Shown here: piece by piece, positions 53,937 to 63,052 of the stretch
How the letters are laid out: every line of letters begins with the position of its first letter
Numbering within the stretch: position 1 is the first letter of the stretch
Source: Butyrivibrio proteoclasticus P6B7
GTDB lineage: Bacteria > Bacillota > Clostridia > Lachnospirales > Lachnospiraceae
Assembly (NCBI RefSeq): GCF_000622085.1
Contig: NZ_JHWL01000019.1
Location: 1-64,000, forward strand
DNA: 64,000 bases
Direction of reading: 5' to 3'
Made by a program: the position numbers and the translations under genes
The notes under the pieces: generated by a model
Databases searched by the model: none
What the model was told of the DNA's origin: nothing
What the model saw: the letters and a program-made list of their open reading frames with translations, nothing else

Positions 53937-55256
53937 TCATGACGCCTTCATTTCAATCTTCTTATCCGCGCCACTAGTGATATCCGGGTTAACAATGTTC
54001 ATCTTATCTGCCACCTTCACCAGGAATTTAAACAGCTCTTTGTGCCTTTTAAGGAGCGTAAGGACATTCTTATCCACGCCCTTAAGCCTTAATACCAGAA
54101 TTGTGAGCCATGGGAAAAGACCTATGAGCTTAACCAGGAAGCTGTGATTGGTTATAAAGTCAACAACGCCCACAACATCGGTGTCTATATTGTTCTGACT
54201 AAGGATCTCTTTAAGGGATTCCACCATCTTAGGGTACTTCATCTTGTAGCGAAGGATGAAAGCCAAAAGATCTGAAGCGCTTTCTGAATATCTCTTGTCT
54301 GAGAAGGTACTGAATATGGCATCCTGATTATTTCTGATGGCGCCAATTATGATGTTACCTACCATTTTAGCCACATCCTCTTTTTCCTGGGCGGGAATAG
54401 AACGGATGAAGCTGTTGAACATCTTATCAAGGTCCGCCATCTTAGGATCCTGGCCCTGAGCCTTCCAAAGGAACGCATCATCGTACTCATCAAAGAAAAG
54501 AATAGCATTTGGGCAGTGGTTCTCACCAAAACCAAGTCTTCCATAGTTGGTACCAAGGTAGAACTGCTTAGTGCCCACTTCGTTGAGAAGCAGGTTCACA
54601 TAATCGCTCTCAGCACAAATTGTGTGGATACGATCCTGGCGACGTCTGATGATATCTGCATACTTGTCGATAAACTCATCTGAAAAGCCCTGTCCGTCAA
54701 AAGAGATACAGTTATCCACTGTGTTATCCATGAGAGTTATATAAACAGCCTTGTTACCACCCTTGGAATGTCCGGTAACAGTGATCACATCGCAGTCTGT
54801 AAGATCAAGGGACTGATACCAGTTAAGGGCGTTCTGCTGAAAGGCAGTTGGGATCATATAAAGGCCTTCAACGTTATCAACCCATTCCGCGTCGCTTTCA
54901 GTACCCCTGAAGGCTACAATGGCTTCGTTCCCCTCGGGATCATATAAAAGCGCACTCTTTCCGCCGCCGGCACTGGTGCTTTCAAAGTGCACCGACTCAA
55001 TGATTATGTCCCTCAGGTGCTGATTCTTGCCTGCAGCCTTAAGGATCTGCTTACATTCAAAGCCAGTCATGCCAGCAAAATACTCGTTTGAATCGTCAAT
55101 TTCCGAAGCATTATCAAGAACGCTGTCTATATAGTCGCCAATTGTCTTGGTCTCGTTGACCTCTGAAAGGAAGGTACCCTTTGGACCTCCCAGGTTATCC
55201 AGATAGAGAAGATTATTGATAAAAACGATTTCCTCGATAGAAAGACCTGTATTCAT
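53937..55256 (-). CDS. Mbeg1-like alpha/beta hydrolase (DUF2974)
   Basis: 439 residues. The first ~280 follow the DUF2974/Mbeg1-like lipase plan: LSIEEIVFINNLLYLDNLGG, EAIVAFRGTESDAEWVDNV, the nucleophile elbow TVTGHSKGGNKAVYIT, ISFDGQGFSDEF and IHTICAESDYVNLLL. The C-terminal ~150 residues are helical with a hydrophobic NHSFLVKLIGLFPWLTILVL. No signal peptide. Related proteins are frequent in Firmicutes and their substrate is unknown. Its ATG overlaps the stop of the upstream unknown gene by four bases. Confidence 0.85.
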   Translation of the reverse strand: MNTGLSIEEIVFINNLLYLDNLGGPKGTFLSEVNETKTIGDYIDSVLDNASEIDDSNEYFAGMTGFECKQILKAAGKNQHLRDIIIESVHFESTSAGGGKSALLYDPEGNEAIVAFRGTESDAEWVDNVEGLYMIPTAFQQNALNWYQSLDLTDCDVITVTGHSKGGNKAVYITLMDNTVDNCISFDGQGFSDEFIDKYADIIRRRQDRIHTICAESDYVNLLLNEVGTKQFYLGTNYGRLGFGENHCPNAILFFDEYDDAFLWKAQGQDPKMADLDKMFNSFIRSIPAQEKEDVAKMVGNIIIGAIRNNQDAIFSTFSDKRYSESASDLLAFILRYKMKYPKMVESLKEILSQNNIDTDVVGVVDFITNHSFLVKLIGLFPWLTILVLRLKGVDKNVLTLLKRHKELFKFLVKVADKMNIVNPDITSGADKKIEMKAS

Positions 55257-55984
55257 GCAGTTATCCTCCCATCTATAGAAACATTCTCTGAATAGAGCCT
55301 TCCCCTTATTGGATCAGCGTCAGCTCTTTTCAAAATAACCACGTATACGTCGCCAACGATATCCTTGGCCTTTAAAACATCACAAAGCCTTGTGATACGC
55401 TCGCTATAAAGGCTCTTTGCAAGGACTTTGTCGCTTCTGTCGGGAATGATCCTGGTAAGCTGTGAACCATCCAAAAAGACCTTAAAGTCGTTACCAGCAG
55501 GAACTACACCAGTCAGCACGTCTGTAACAGTGATGCTGTCTTTGTATTCCATGCCAAGGAACTCTGAGAAGTCCGCACGGACATCGATTACAGGAAAGCC
55601 TGCGCTCTTAACCAGCTCAAGAACTGACTCCTGGATCTTGGAACGCACTATCTCTCCGTAGTAGTTGTCTTTGATAACAGTACGGGAAGAGGTAACTACT
55701 CCGCTTTCGCTTAAGCTGCTATTCTCTATGGCAATAGCAATATAACTAGGCCCATCCTCCTCAGAAAAATACCACTCGTTGTAGTCACGAAGCGTACCTG
55801 TCTTGGGCTCGCATCCGCTAATTATGAAGTTGTGAGTTGGATATTTGTTTTTAAGATAATGTCCCACAGCTCGCATCTCTGTGAGAATAGCGCTATCCTG
55901 ATCATCCAAAGCGCCTGTTTCGATGGAATCCGAATTAAAAGAAATCCCCTTTAGAACACTTTTTTCGTTGTCTGTTAATGTCAT
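55253..55984 (-). CDS. Unknown protein paired with the Mbeg1-like hydrolase
   Basis: 243 residues from ATG 55984 with GGGAGG upstream (ATG 55999 is before that site). No membrane segment. The sequence has a NEWYFSEEDGPSYIAIAIEN stretch and SITVTDVLTGVVPAGNDFKV, and looks alpha/beta. It is not recognised. A 4-base overlap with the hydrolase suggests they are translated together and act in the same process. Confidence 0.7.
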   Translation of the reverse strand: MTLTDNEKSVLKGISFNSDSIETGALDDQDSAILTEMRAVGHYLKNKYPTHNFIISGCEPKTGTLRDYNEWYFSEEDGPSYIAIAIENSSLSESGVVTSSRTVIKDNYYGEIVRSKIQESVLELVKSAGFPVIDVRADFSEFLGMEYKDSITVTDVLTGVVPAGNDFKVFLDGSQLTRIIPDRSDKVLAKSLYSERITRLCDVLKAKDIVGDVYVVILKRADADPIRGRLYSENVSIDGRITA

Positions 55985-56526
55985 AGTCGCCTCCCCCAAT
56001 TACGCATCCGCGTTTCTAGCTTTTTATTAACTATGCATTCTTTTATTTCCCCACCATTCAATATTATCATAAAATCATTTGCGCTAGTAACAAAATTGCG
56101 GATAAAGGCACTGAATGCAACACCTTTATCAGCAAATCCCATAACCACGCGGTTTGTACCGTTTAACTTGACACACTTGTCATTTATTTCAATAGTTTAC
56201 ATAACATCATTTACCTTATCGGTCAATTGGTCATTTTCGATCACTTTTGTGTATAAAATAGCAATGGTTTTTAAATGCCCTATTTATGCGGTTTTCCGAA
56301 AACTCGTTTTTAACATATCCCCAGTTTCCACAGAGTTATCCACATGACACCACTGTCAATTATTCATATCTTTTCCATCAGTTTTCTGTAAAAGTGATAA
56401 GTTGTTCGTACAATTGATACAATTACACCTATTATTTAGTTGACATATTTTTGTAATATTTATTTTTATGTAAACCATGTGGTTAGTTTTTTATGATTGT
56501 CACCCTAATAGCCACATTAATTCACC
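55985..56526. other. 542-bp AT-rich intergenic region
   Basis: No convincing gene. It holds a possible minus-strand promoter for 55984 (TTGTTA, 16 bases, TATGAT; near 56060-56095), a weak hairpin GATAAAGG/CCTTTATC near 56104-56135, TGACA-CACT-TGTCA near 56168-56181, and one perfect DnaA box TTATCCACA at 56334-56342. dnaA and dnaN are absent, so it is not an origin by this evidence. Confidence 0.5.
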
Positions 56527-58980
56527 TTAACCTTCAGACCAGAACTGGTTTAGATGGTTTTTGACTGAATCGGTCGAAATAGTCTTATATCCCTTCCACT
56601 CTCTTGGGAAAAGAGCTCTATAACTACTCTGCATGAATCTATCATCCAAAAGAACAGCCACGCCCTTGTCATCCTCTGTCCTGATAACACGGCCTGCTGC
56701 CTGAAGTACCTTGTTCATGCCTGGGAATCTGTAGGCATAATCAAAACCGTCAACGCCCTTGTTTTCGAAGAAATCTCTGATAATCTCCCTTTCATTGCAG
56801 ACCATAGGAATACCAGGGCCCACCACCACAACGCCAATAAGGCTATCGTATTTAAGGTCAATTCCCTCACTGAAGATTCCACCCATAACGCAGAAGCCAA
56901 GGACATTCTTATCCTCTACCACGTCGATATCCATGTGGATAACTTCAGAAAGATCCAGGTCATTTCCAGCTGAGAATCTGTCAAGAAAGGCCTCTCTGGC
57001 ACTCTCAGTCATGCCCTCGTGCTGAACCAGGATCTCAGTATTCTCGCTTTCAAGGAATTCCTCCTCATAGATCTCAAGTACATCCTCAAGGAACTGATGA
57101 GAAGGGAAGAAAATCAGGTAGTTGCCACTTCTAGCAAGGACTGTATCCCTGATATACTGGGCAATCCTGTAATACTGCTCGTAGCCTCTGTTCTGATAAC
57201 GGGTGGTAACATCCTTTCCAATAAACACTCCCAGCCTTTCAGGATTGAAGACAGACTTGGCATAAATCTCGAAGTCCTCATCTGTTCCCCCAAGGAGCTT
57301 TTTGTAATACTGGATAGGCAGTAGTGTTGCGGAAAAGAGAATTGAAGATCTGCCTCTGGCCATGCACTCCGCCAGGTTGGTAGATGGATCAATACACGCA
57401 AGTCTAAGCAGGAATGACCCATCATAGGCAAATTCACTGTAGATCACGTAGTGGTCATCCACCTTTTCATAAATAGTTAGGAATCTGGACACATCAAAAT
57501 AAAACTGCAGAATCTCTTCTCTGCAAGGTCCCTCCTGATGGTCCTCTAAATACTCACTCATAATGGCAGATAGCCTTGTTAACGGATTTATGAACTTATC
57601 TATGGTGTTATTTACAGTGCAGCCTTCGCAATCTCTTTTTAGCTCCAAAAGAGCCTTGTTGCACTTATCCAAATGCCCTGCGATCCTTGGATGGAACTCC
57701 TTGATCTGGTTCTTAAGCTCAAGAAAGCTCTCTTTTCTAAGAACAGCGCTATACATATCCCTTCCTCTGTCAAGAAGGTTATGGGCCTCATCCACCAGGA
57801 AACAGTAGTCATTCCTTATTCCGTCACCAAAAAAGCGCCTAAGATACACAAAGGGATCAAAGACGTAGTTGTAGTCACAGATCACACCATCTGCCCAAAG
57901 GCTCATATCCAGCGACATCTCAAAGGGACAGACCTGGTGCTTGGTTGCATATTCTATAATGGTATCTCTTTTAAAAGAATCTTCATGAGTCAGAAGATCA
58001 TAGATGGCATCGTTGATCCTGTCATAGTGGCCCTTAGCGTAGGGACAGGCCTCAGGATTACATTTCCTCTTATCCTCATCAATAAAGCAGATCTTATCAC
58101 GGGCTGTGATGGTTACAGTCTTGAACTTGAGCCCCTGACTATCTCTTAAGGTGTCATAGGCCTCCTCTGCCACGGTTCTTGTGATGGTCTTGGCAGTAAG
58201 ATAAAAGATTCTGGATATCTTGCCCTCGCCAACAGCCTTAACTGCAGGAAATACGGTGCTTATAGTCTTGCCGGTTCCAGTAGGAGCCTCTAAAAAGAGC
58301 TTTTTCTGGTGGACTATGGTTCTGTAAACGCCAGCTGCCAGCTCTTTTTGCCCATCTCTATAGGGAAATGGGAACTGGACCTGCTTGATGGAATCAGTCT
58401 TAACAATGCTCCAGTCATACTCAAACCTTGCCCACTTCATGTACTTCTCAGTAAGCTCCTGGAACCAGGCGCTGATTTCCTCATAGGAATAGGTGTAATC
58501 GAAGTATCTCATCTCCTCGGTATCGATGTTGCAATAACTCATGCGAACGTCAATCTCGGGATAATGGGCTTCCTGAAGATACATAAAGGCGTAGGCCTTA
58601 GCCTGAGCCAGGTGGACCGCCACAGGCTCCTTCATCTTGGCCAGGTCGCGATATGTTCCCTTAATCTCGTCAATCATAGGCGCATAGCGCTCAGATGGTA
58701 AAAGAGATCCCTGTGAATAGATACCATCCTGGGTTCCGAAGTACTTATCCCTTATGCCATCTGCTCTTCCTTCGATCACGATGTCGAAATCGCCGGCATT
58801 ATGGGTGTACTTAAGCTGTACCTCGGCGTGGTAGTCAGGCCCCATGCTCTTTTGAATCATCCTGTGGATCCTGCCGCCCTCAAGCATAGCATCTGGAGAA
58901 GACTGATGTATTCTATTATCTATATCGCCACCCCTTAGTATGAATTCCACTAAGGATCTGACTGAAATCTTTATCTCCAT
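56527..58980 (-). CDS. Cas4/RecB-like nuclease fused to XPD/DinG-type helicase
   Basis: 817 residues. Residues ~25-130 show an intact PD-(D/E)xK RecB-type nuclease: GRIHRMIQKSM, VIEGRADGI (Asp), MIDEIKG (Glu-x-Lys) and the AQAKAYAFMY QxxxY motif. A superfamily 2 helicase follows: Walker A APTGTGKT (~240), four Cys including CNPEACPYAKG and HQVCPFE (likely 4Fe-4S), VDEAHNLLDRG, and AAGRVIRTEDDKGV. It should unwind and cut DNA structures in repair. The start is ATG 58980 with GGGGAG upstream, in the arm of the preceding terminator. Rad3-like enzymes with this nuclease are known in Firmicutes; this copy is full length. Confidence 0.85.
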   Translation of the reverse strand: MEIKISVRSLVEFILRGGDIDNRIHQSSPDAMLEGGRIHRMIQKSMGPDYHAEVQLKYTHNAGDFDIVIEGRADGIRDKYFGTQDGIYSQGSLLPSERYAPMIDEIKGTYRDLAKMKEPVAVHLAQAKAYAFMYLQEAHYPEIDVRMSYCNIDTEEMRYFDYTYSYEEISAWFQELTEKYMKWARFEYDWSIVKTDSIKQVQFPFPYRDGQKELAAGVYRTIVHQKKLFLEAPTGTGKTISTVFPAVKAVGEGKISRIFYLTAKTITRTVAEEAYDTLRDSQGLKFKTVTITARDKICFIDEDKRKCNPEACPYAKGHYDRINDAIYDLLTHEDSFKRDTIIEYATKHQVCPFEMSLDMSLWADGVICDYNYVFDPFVYLRRFFGDGIRNDYCFLVDEAHNLLDRGRDMYSAVLRKESFLELKNQIKEFHPRIAGHLDKCNKALLELKRDCEGCTVNNTIDKFINPLTRLSAIMSEYLEDHQEGPCREEILQFYFDVSRFLTIYEKVDDHYVIYSEFAYDGSFLLRLACIDPSTNLAECMARGRSSILFSATLLPIQYYKKLLGGTDEDFEIYAKSVFNPERLGVFIGKDVTTRYQNRGYEQYYRIAQYIRDTVLARSGNYLIFFPSHQFLEDVLEIYEEEFLESENTEILVQHEGMTESAREAFLDRFSAGNDLDLSEVIHMDIDVVEDKNVLGFCVMGGIFSEGIDLKYDSLIGVVVVGPGIPMVCNEREIIRDFFENKGVDGFDYAYRFPGMNKVLQAAGRVIRTEDDKGVAVLLDDRFMQSSYRALFPREWKGYKTISTDSVKNHLNQFWSEG

Positions 58981-58988
58981 AACAAAAA

Positions 58989-59021
58989 ACTCCCCATGGC
59001 ACATTGTATACCATGAGGAGT
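58989..59021 (-). terminator. Terminator of the HPr-like gene that embeds the helicase ribosome site
   Basis: On the minus strand ACTCCTCATGG and CCATGGGGAGT form a stem with one mismatch, then TTTTTTG. The GGGGAG of the second arm is the ribosome site of the helicase ATG at 58980. Confidence 0.8.
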
Positions 59022-59087
59022 CTTTGTACTACAAGATTCAACAATTATTTTATTTTAGTGGGTAGAACAAGCTATTTAATGAAAAAA

Positions 59088-59330
59088 TTATACTGCAACT
59101 GCGAGTTCGCTTAAGTAATTCTCAAATTCCTGATTGAATCCGTTGTACTCAACTGTAAGAGGCTGAGTAAGGTCAAGTCCAAATACACCAAGGATAGACT
59201 TAGCATCAACAACGTATCTGTTATAGTAAATATCTACATCAAAGTCACACTTTGTTGCCTCGCTGACGAAGTCCTTAACTTGAGATGGACTGAGCATGAT
59301 GTGTTTCTGAATCATGTTACTGATCAACAT
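59088..59330 (-). CDS. HPr-like protein lacking the phospho-His
   Basis: 80 residues aligning with HPr by its central part: FVSEATKCDFDVDIYYNRYV and VDAKSILGVFGLDLTQPLTV. In HPr the segment before reads GLHARPAS; here it reads LSPSQVKD, so the His that accepts phosphate in sugar transport is absent. The Ser-46 region KSILGV is kept. This matches a regulatory, Crh-like role rather than phosphotransfer. AAGGAAG precedes the ATG. An AAAACGTTTT operator-like site lies 107 bases upstream. Confidence 0.8.
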   Translation of the reverse strand: MLISNMIQKHIMLSPSQVKDFVSEATKCDFDVDIYYNRYVVDAKSILGVFGLDLTQPLTVEYNGFNQEFENYLSELAVAV

Positions 59331-59436
59331 AATGTCACTTCCTTTCTCGTCAATCGACTTTAAACGATATTACACGTAATTTGTGTTCATTTTGTGAATT
59401 ATTTGCGAACAATTACACATAAAAATAATTTTAACT

Positions 59437-59446
59437 AAAACGTTTT
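59437..59446. promoter_or_regulatory. Operator-like palindrome AAAACGTTTT
   Basis: A 10-bp palindrome with the central CG of LacI/CcpA-family operators, between the divergent HPr-like and asnA genes. It deviates from the cre consensus, so confidence is low. The rest of 59331-59612 is AT-rich with no other clear feature. Confidence 0.3.
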
Positions 59447-59612
59447 CGCTCAATCCCGCTTCTGCTCTGGTTTTCAGCCTATGAAATACTTTTTCACTAA
59501 ATATCATTTTTTCATCCCGGAGCTTAATTTTAGACAACTTTTTTCTTGCAATATGAAGAAAAAAGTAATTTAATGGAATGTGAATACTTATAAACAGAAA
59601 GTGAATACGATT

Positions 59613-60623
59613 ATGGAAAACCTTAAAATTCCCAAGAACTACAAATCCGCCCTGGATCTTCACGACACCCAGGTCGGTATTAAGACAGTTAAGGACTTCT
59701 TTCAGGGCATGTTATCCACACGCCTTAATCTCCAGAGAGTAACAGCTCCTTTGTTTGTTACTCCAGAGTCAGGACTTAACGACAATCTTAACGGTGTAGA
59801 GCGCCCTGTTTCCTTTGATATTCTCAATGAGAATGAGCGCCCAGCTGAGATTGTGCACTCTCTTGCTAAATGGAAGAGATATGCTCTTAAGAAGTACGGT
59901 TTCAACGTATACGAAGGTCTTTACACAGATATGAACGCTGTCAGAAGAGATGAGATCCCTGACAACATCCATTCAATCTTCGTAGACCAGTGGGACTGGG
60001 AAAAGGTTATCAATAAAGAAGATAGAAATCTCGACTATCTAAAGGCCACAGTTAAGGACGTTTACAAGGTTCTTCGCAAGACTGAGAAGTTTATGTCTAT
60101 CCAGTACGATTATATCGAGGAAATCCTTCCGGATGAGATTTTCTTCATCACTACTCAGGAGCTTGAGGACATGTTCCCAGACAATACTCCTAAGGAGCGT
60201 GAGTACTACATCGCCAAGGCTAAGGGCGCTGTATGTATCATGCAGATCGGTGATGAGCTTGCATCAGGTGACAAGCACGACGGAAGAGCTCCAGACTATG
60301 ATGATTGGGCCCTCAATGCCGATATTATCGTGTACTACCCTGTTCTTGATATCGCTCTTGAGCTTTCAAGTATGGGTATCCGTGTAGACGAGGATTCTCT
60401 TGCATCTCAGCTTAAGAAGGCTGGCTGCGAAGACAGAGCACAGCTCCCATTCCAGAAGGCGATCCTTGACAAAGAGCTTCCATACACAATTGGAGGCGGT
60501 ATTGGTCAGTCTCGTATCTGCATGTTCTTCTTAAGAAAGGCTCACATTGGAGAGGTTCAGTGCTCCATCTGGCCAGAAGAAATGGTAGAAGAGGCAACCA
60601 AGAACGGAATTTGGTTACTGTAA
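59613..60623 (+). CDS. asnA: Aspartate--ammonia ligase (asparagine synthetase A)
   Basis: 336 residues from ATG 59613 (MENLKIPKNYKS), the usual family start; an ATG at 59580 would add 11 residues. The class II aminoacyl-tRNA synthetase-like fold is shown by RVTAPLFVTPESGLNDNLNG, SLAKWKRYALKKYGF, SIFVDQWDWEKVI and the C-terminal TIGGGIGQSRICMFFLRKAH. It makes asparagine from aspartate, ammonia and ATP. It is followed by a strong terminator. Divergent from the HPr-like gene. Confidence 0.97.
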   Translation: MENLKIPKNYKSALDLHDTQVGIKTVKDFFQGMLSTRLNLQRVTAPLFVTPESGLNDNLNGVERPVSFDILNENERPAEIVHSLAKWKRYALKKYGFNVYEGLYTDMNAVRRDEIPDNIHSIFVDQWDWEKVINKEDRNLDYLKATVKDVYKVLRKTEKFMSIQYDYIEEILPDEIFFITTQELEDMFPDNTPKEREYYIAKAKGAVCIMQIGDELASGDKHDGRAPDYDDWALNADIIVYYPVLDIALELSSMGIRVDEDSLASQLKKAGCEDRAQLPFQKAILDKELPYTIGGGIGQSRICMFFLRKAHIGEVQCSIWPEEMVEEATKNGIWLL

Positions 60624-60636
60624 TTTGATTAGATTC

Positions 60637-60665
60637 GGGAAGCTATTTTTTAGCTTCCCTTTTTC
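60637..60665 (+). terminator. Terminator after asnA
   Basis: GGGAAGCTA and TAGCTTCCC around a five-T loop, followed by T5. Confidence 0.9.
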
Positions 60666-60743
60666 TTTGTAGCAGGTCAGGTACAGTCCCCTTTTCCACA
60701 TAGGCCAGGTATTCACATCAACACACATCTAAGGGAGGCTTAC

Positions 60744-62084
60744 ATGAAAAACACATATTATGAAAATTCACAGGAAGAATACAGCGCAAAGGCTGTTTTA
60801 GTAGGTTTAAATACAGATAACGATACAGATGCATTTGAAAGGTCAATGGCGGAGTTAAAAGAGCTTACAAAGGCTCTGGACATTGCTGTGGTAAATACAC
60901 TTACCCAGGCTCTCCCCTCCCCTGACAGAAGCACCTATATTGGCTCTGGTAAGGTAGAGGAAGTTAAGGCTGCCGTTGAGATGTTTGACGCAGACGTGGT
61001 TATCTTTGAGGACACCCTGTCTCCTATGCAGGTCAGGAACCTGGAGAAGGCTCTTGATACTGAGGTTATGGACAGAACAGGCCTCATCTTACAGATCTTT
61101 GCTAAAAGAGCTAAGACAAGAGAATCAAGGCTACAGGTTGAGTATGCTCAGCTTCAGTACATGCTTCCAAGACTTGTGGGAATGGGTACATCTCTTTCCC
61201 GTCAGGGCGGCGGCAGCGGCAGACTTTCCAACAAGGGTGCCGGTGAAAAGAAGCTGGAACTTGACAGAAGACGCATTGAACACCGCATGGCTGAGCTAAG
61301 AAGAGAGCTTGAAGGTGTTGAGAAGGAGCGAAATACCCAAAGGAGCAAAAGGCTTAATTCCAAGCTCCACAGTATCTCCCTTGTGGGTTATACCAACGCA
61401 GGTAAATCCACCATCCTCAACAGCCTCATTAAACTTTATGGCTCAGATTCTTTAGAGGAAAAGACGGTTCTTGAGAAGAATATGCTCTTTGCCACACTGG
61501 ATACCAGTGTCAGGAAGATAGCACCTCCCTCTCATAAGCCATTTCTTTTAACAGATACCGTAGGATTTATCAGCAATCTCCCCCACGGTCTTGTAAAGGC
61601 CTTCCGCTCTACTCTTGAGGAGGCCAAGTACGCAGATCTCCTACTTCAGGTCATCGACTTCTCTGATCCTGAATACAGGCATCACATGGAGGTTACCAAG
61701 GAGACTCTGGCTGAGATTGGTGCCGGAGACGTGCCTGTAATCTATGTATTTAACAAGTCCGACATGGTTCAGAAGGAACAAGAGGAGAACAACCAGCTTG
61801 TAATGGAGGTTCCCCGCAGCATGGATGACCGCATCTATGTATGCGCCAAGGATAAGGACAGTCTTGATGCCCTCATCGAGCTTATGGAAAAGAAATTGTC
61901 AGAGAATGATACTCTCTGCAAGATGCTACTTCCCTACAGCGAAGGATCTCTTTTAAATCTGTTAAATGAGAGCTGCAAGATTGAGAACACTGAATATCTT
62001 CCTGAGGGAGTTGAGCTTAAGATATATCTTAATGCCAAGTTCTACTCCACGTATCAGGACTATGTAACTGAAGTTATTCATTGA
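60744..62084 (+). CDS. hflX: Ribosome-associated GTPase HflX
   Basis: 446 residues. The N-terminal domain (~1-190) has LPSPDRSTYIGSGKVEEVKA, LEKALDTEVMDRTGLILQIF and PRLVGMGTSLSRQGGGSG. The GTPase domain has G1 GYTNAGKST, G3 DTVGF and G4 NKSD. A short C-terminal domain ends at ~446. HflX rescues stalled or stress-damaged ribosomes and splits 70S. A GGGAGG ribosome site precedes the ATG. The next gene is separated by a TPP riboswitch. Confidence 0.97.
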   Translation: MKNTYYENSQEEYSAKAVLVGLNTDNDTDAFERSMAELKELTKALDIAVVNTLTQALPSPDRSTYIGSGKVEEVKAAVEMFDADVVIFEDTLSPMQVRNLEKALDTEVMDRTGLILQIFAKRAKTRESRLQVEYAQLQYMLPRLVGMGTSLSRQGGGSGRLSNKGAGEKKLELDRRRIEHRMAELRRELEGVEKERNTQRSKRLNSKLHSISLVGYTNAGKSTILNSLIKLYGSDSLEEKTVLEKNMLFATLDTSVRKIAPPSHKPFLLTDTVGFISNLPHGLVKAFRSTLEEAKYADLLLQVIDFSDPEYRHHMEVTKETLAEIGAGDVPVIYVFNKSDMVQKEQEENNQLVMEVPRSMDDRIYVCAKDKDSLDALIELMEKKLSENDTLCKMLLPYSEGSLLNLLNESCKIENTEYLPEGVELKIYLNAKFYSTYQDYVTEVIH

Positions 62085-62125
62085 CAAATAGTGCTCTATG
62101 GAGTTAAATAATTAAAGAATTAAAC

Positions 62126-62214
62126 AATAATGCTAGGGGAGCCCAGCTGAGAGTGTACGCAACTTTGCGTCTAACCCTTATTACCTGATCCGGTTAATGC
62201 CGGCGTAGGAAAGC
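62126..62214 (+). promoter_or_regulatory. TPP (thiamine) riboswitch
   Basis: The THI-box core is visible: AGGGGAGCCCAGCTGAGAGT at the start, then ACCCTTATTACCTGATCCGG and TTAATGCCGGCGTAGGAAAG. Both arms of the pyrophosphate and pyrimidine helices are present. It lies upstream of thiT with a terminator between. Confidence 0.96.
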
Positions 62215-62292
62215 ACATTTTCGTTATGTTCTGCGTGGATAGTAGATTCTACCTGTTCACCATAGGCGTAGCGAACACGCGACTAAGACTAT

Positions 62293-62325
62293 CCTCCCCT
62301 TGGCATACAAGAGGGAGGCTTTTTT
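62293..62325 (+). terminator. Riboswitch-controlled terminator overlapping the thiT ribosome site
   Basis: CCTCCC and GGGAGG (with an inner CTTG/CAAG pairing) form a hairpin before TTTTTT and the ATG. GGGAGG is also the ribosome site, so the hairpin can block both transcription and translation when TPP is bound. Confidence 0.85.
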
Positions 62326-63027
62326 ATGGATTTATTTTTAGAAAAAGTGGTATACGACGGGGAAACCACTTATAGCCTGACAACAGCAGGTAATACCGCC
62401 ATTGTGATCATCATGGTGCTTGCACTTCTCATGGCAAGCTTTTTTACCAACAAGGACAACAAATCAAAGCTCAGTGTTAAGCAGCTTACATATTCAGCGC
62501 TCTGCATCGCTCTTGCCTTTATTCTGTCAAATATTAAGCTCTTGAAGGCTCCTATGGGCGGTTCAGTAACTCCACTTAGCATGTTCATCATTACATACAT
62601 CGGATACCTCTATGGCCCACGAGTAGGCATCAGCTCAGCTCTTGGCTATGGTTTCCTTCAGCTCATTGTGGATCCATACATCATTAGCGTTCCACAGCTT
62701 CTTTGCGACTACATTTTAGCCTTTGGTGCTCTCGGAATCGCAGGCTTCTTCTACAACAAGAAACATGGCATGGTAAAGGGCTATCTTGCCGGCATCCTTG
62801 GCAGATACTTCTTCTCAGTATTATCCGGCGTCATCTTCTTTGGAAGCTACGCCCCTGAAGGCCAGTCACCCCTTGTATATTCACTGCTCTACAACATTTC
62901 CTACATCGGAATCGAAGCAGTCATCACACTGGTCATCGTCCTCGTTCCATCAACAACCACTGTCCTTAAGCAGATAAAAGTTCAGGCCAACGAATCCAGC
63001 TCCAAAAAAGCCGTAAACGCAGCCTGA
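62326..63027 (+). CDS. thiT: Thiamine transporter S component ThiT (ECF type)
   Basis: 233 residues with six hydrophobic segments. The central block SVKQLTYSALCIALAFILSN, then LSMFIITYIGYLYGPRVGIS and GYGFLQLIVDPYIISVPQLL, matches ThiT. The substrate-specific S subunit uses a shared ECF energising module, which is encoded elsewhere. The TPP riboswitch upstream confirms thiamine as substrate. A short Ser/Lys-rich tail ends the protein. Confidence 0.94.
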   Translation: MDLFLEKVVYDGETTYSLTTAGNTAIVIIMVLALLMASFFTNKDNKSKLSVKQLTYSALCIALAFILSNIKLLKAPMGGSVTPLSMFIITYIGYLYGPRVGISSALGYGFLQLIVDPYIISVPQLLCDYILAFGALGIAGFFYNKKHGMVKGYLAGILGRYFFSVLSGVIFFGSYAPEGQSPLVYSLLYNISYIGIEAVITLVIVLVPSTTTVLKQIKVQANESSSKKAVNAA

Positions 63028-63052
63028 CCATCACCCTTTAAGATATATAAGC

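Noticed and set aside
56334-56342. DnaA box TTATCCACA as part of an origin
   Set aside because: Single box, no dnaA/dnaN or box cluster.
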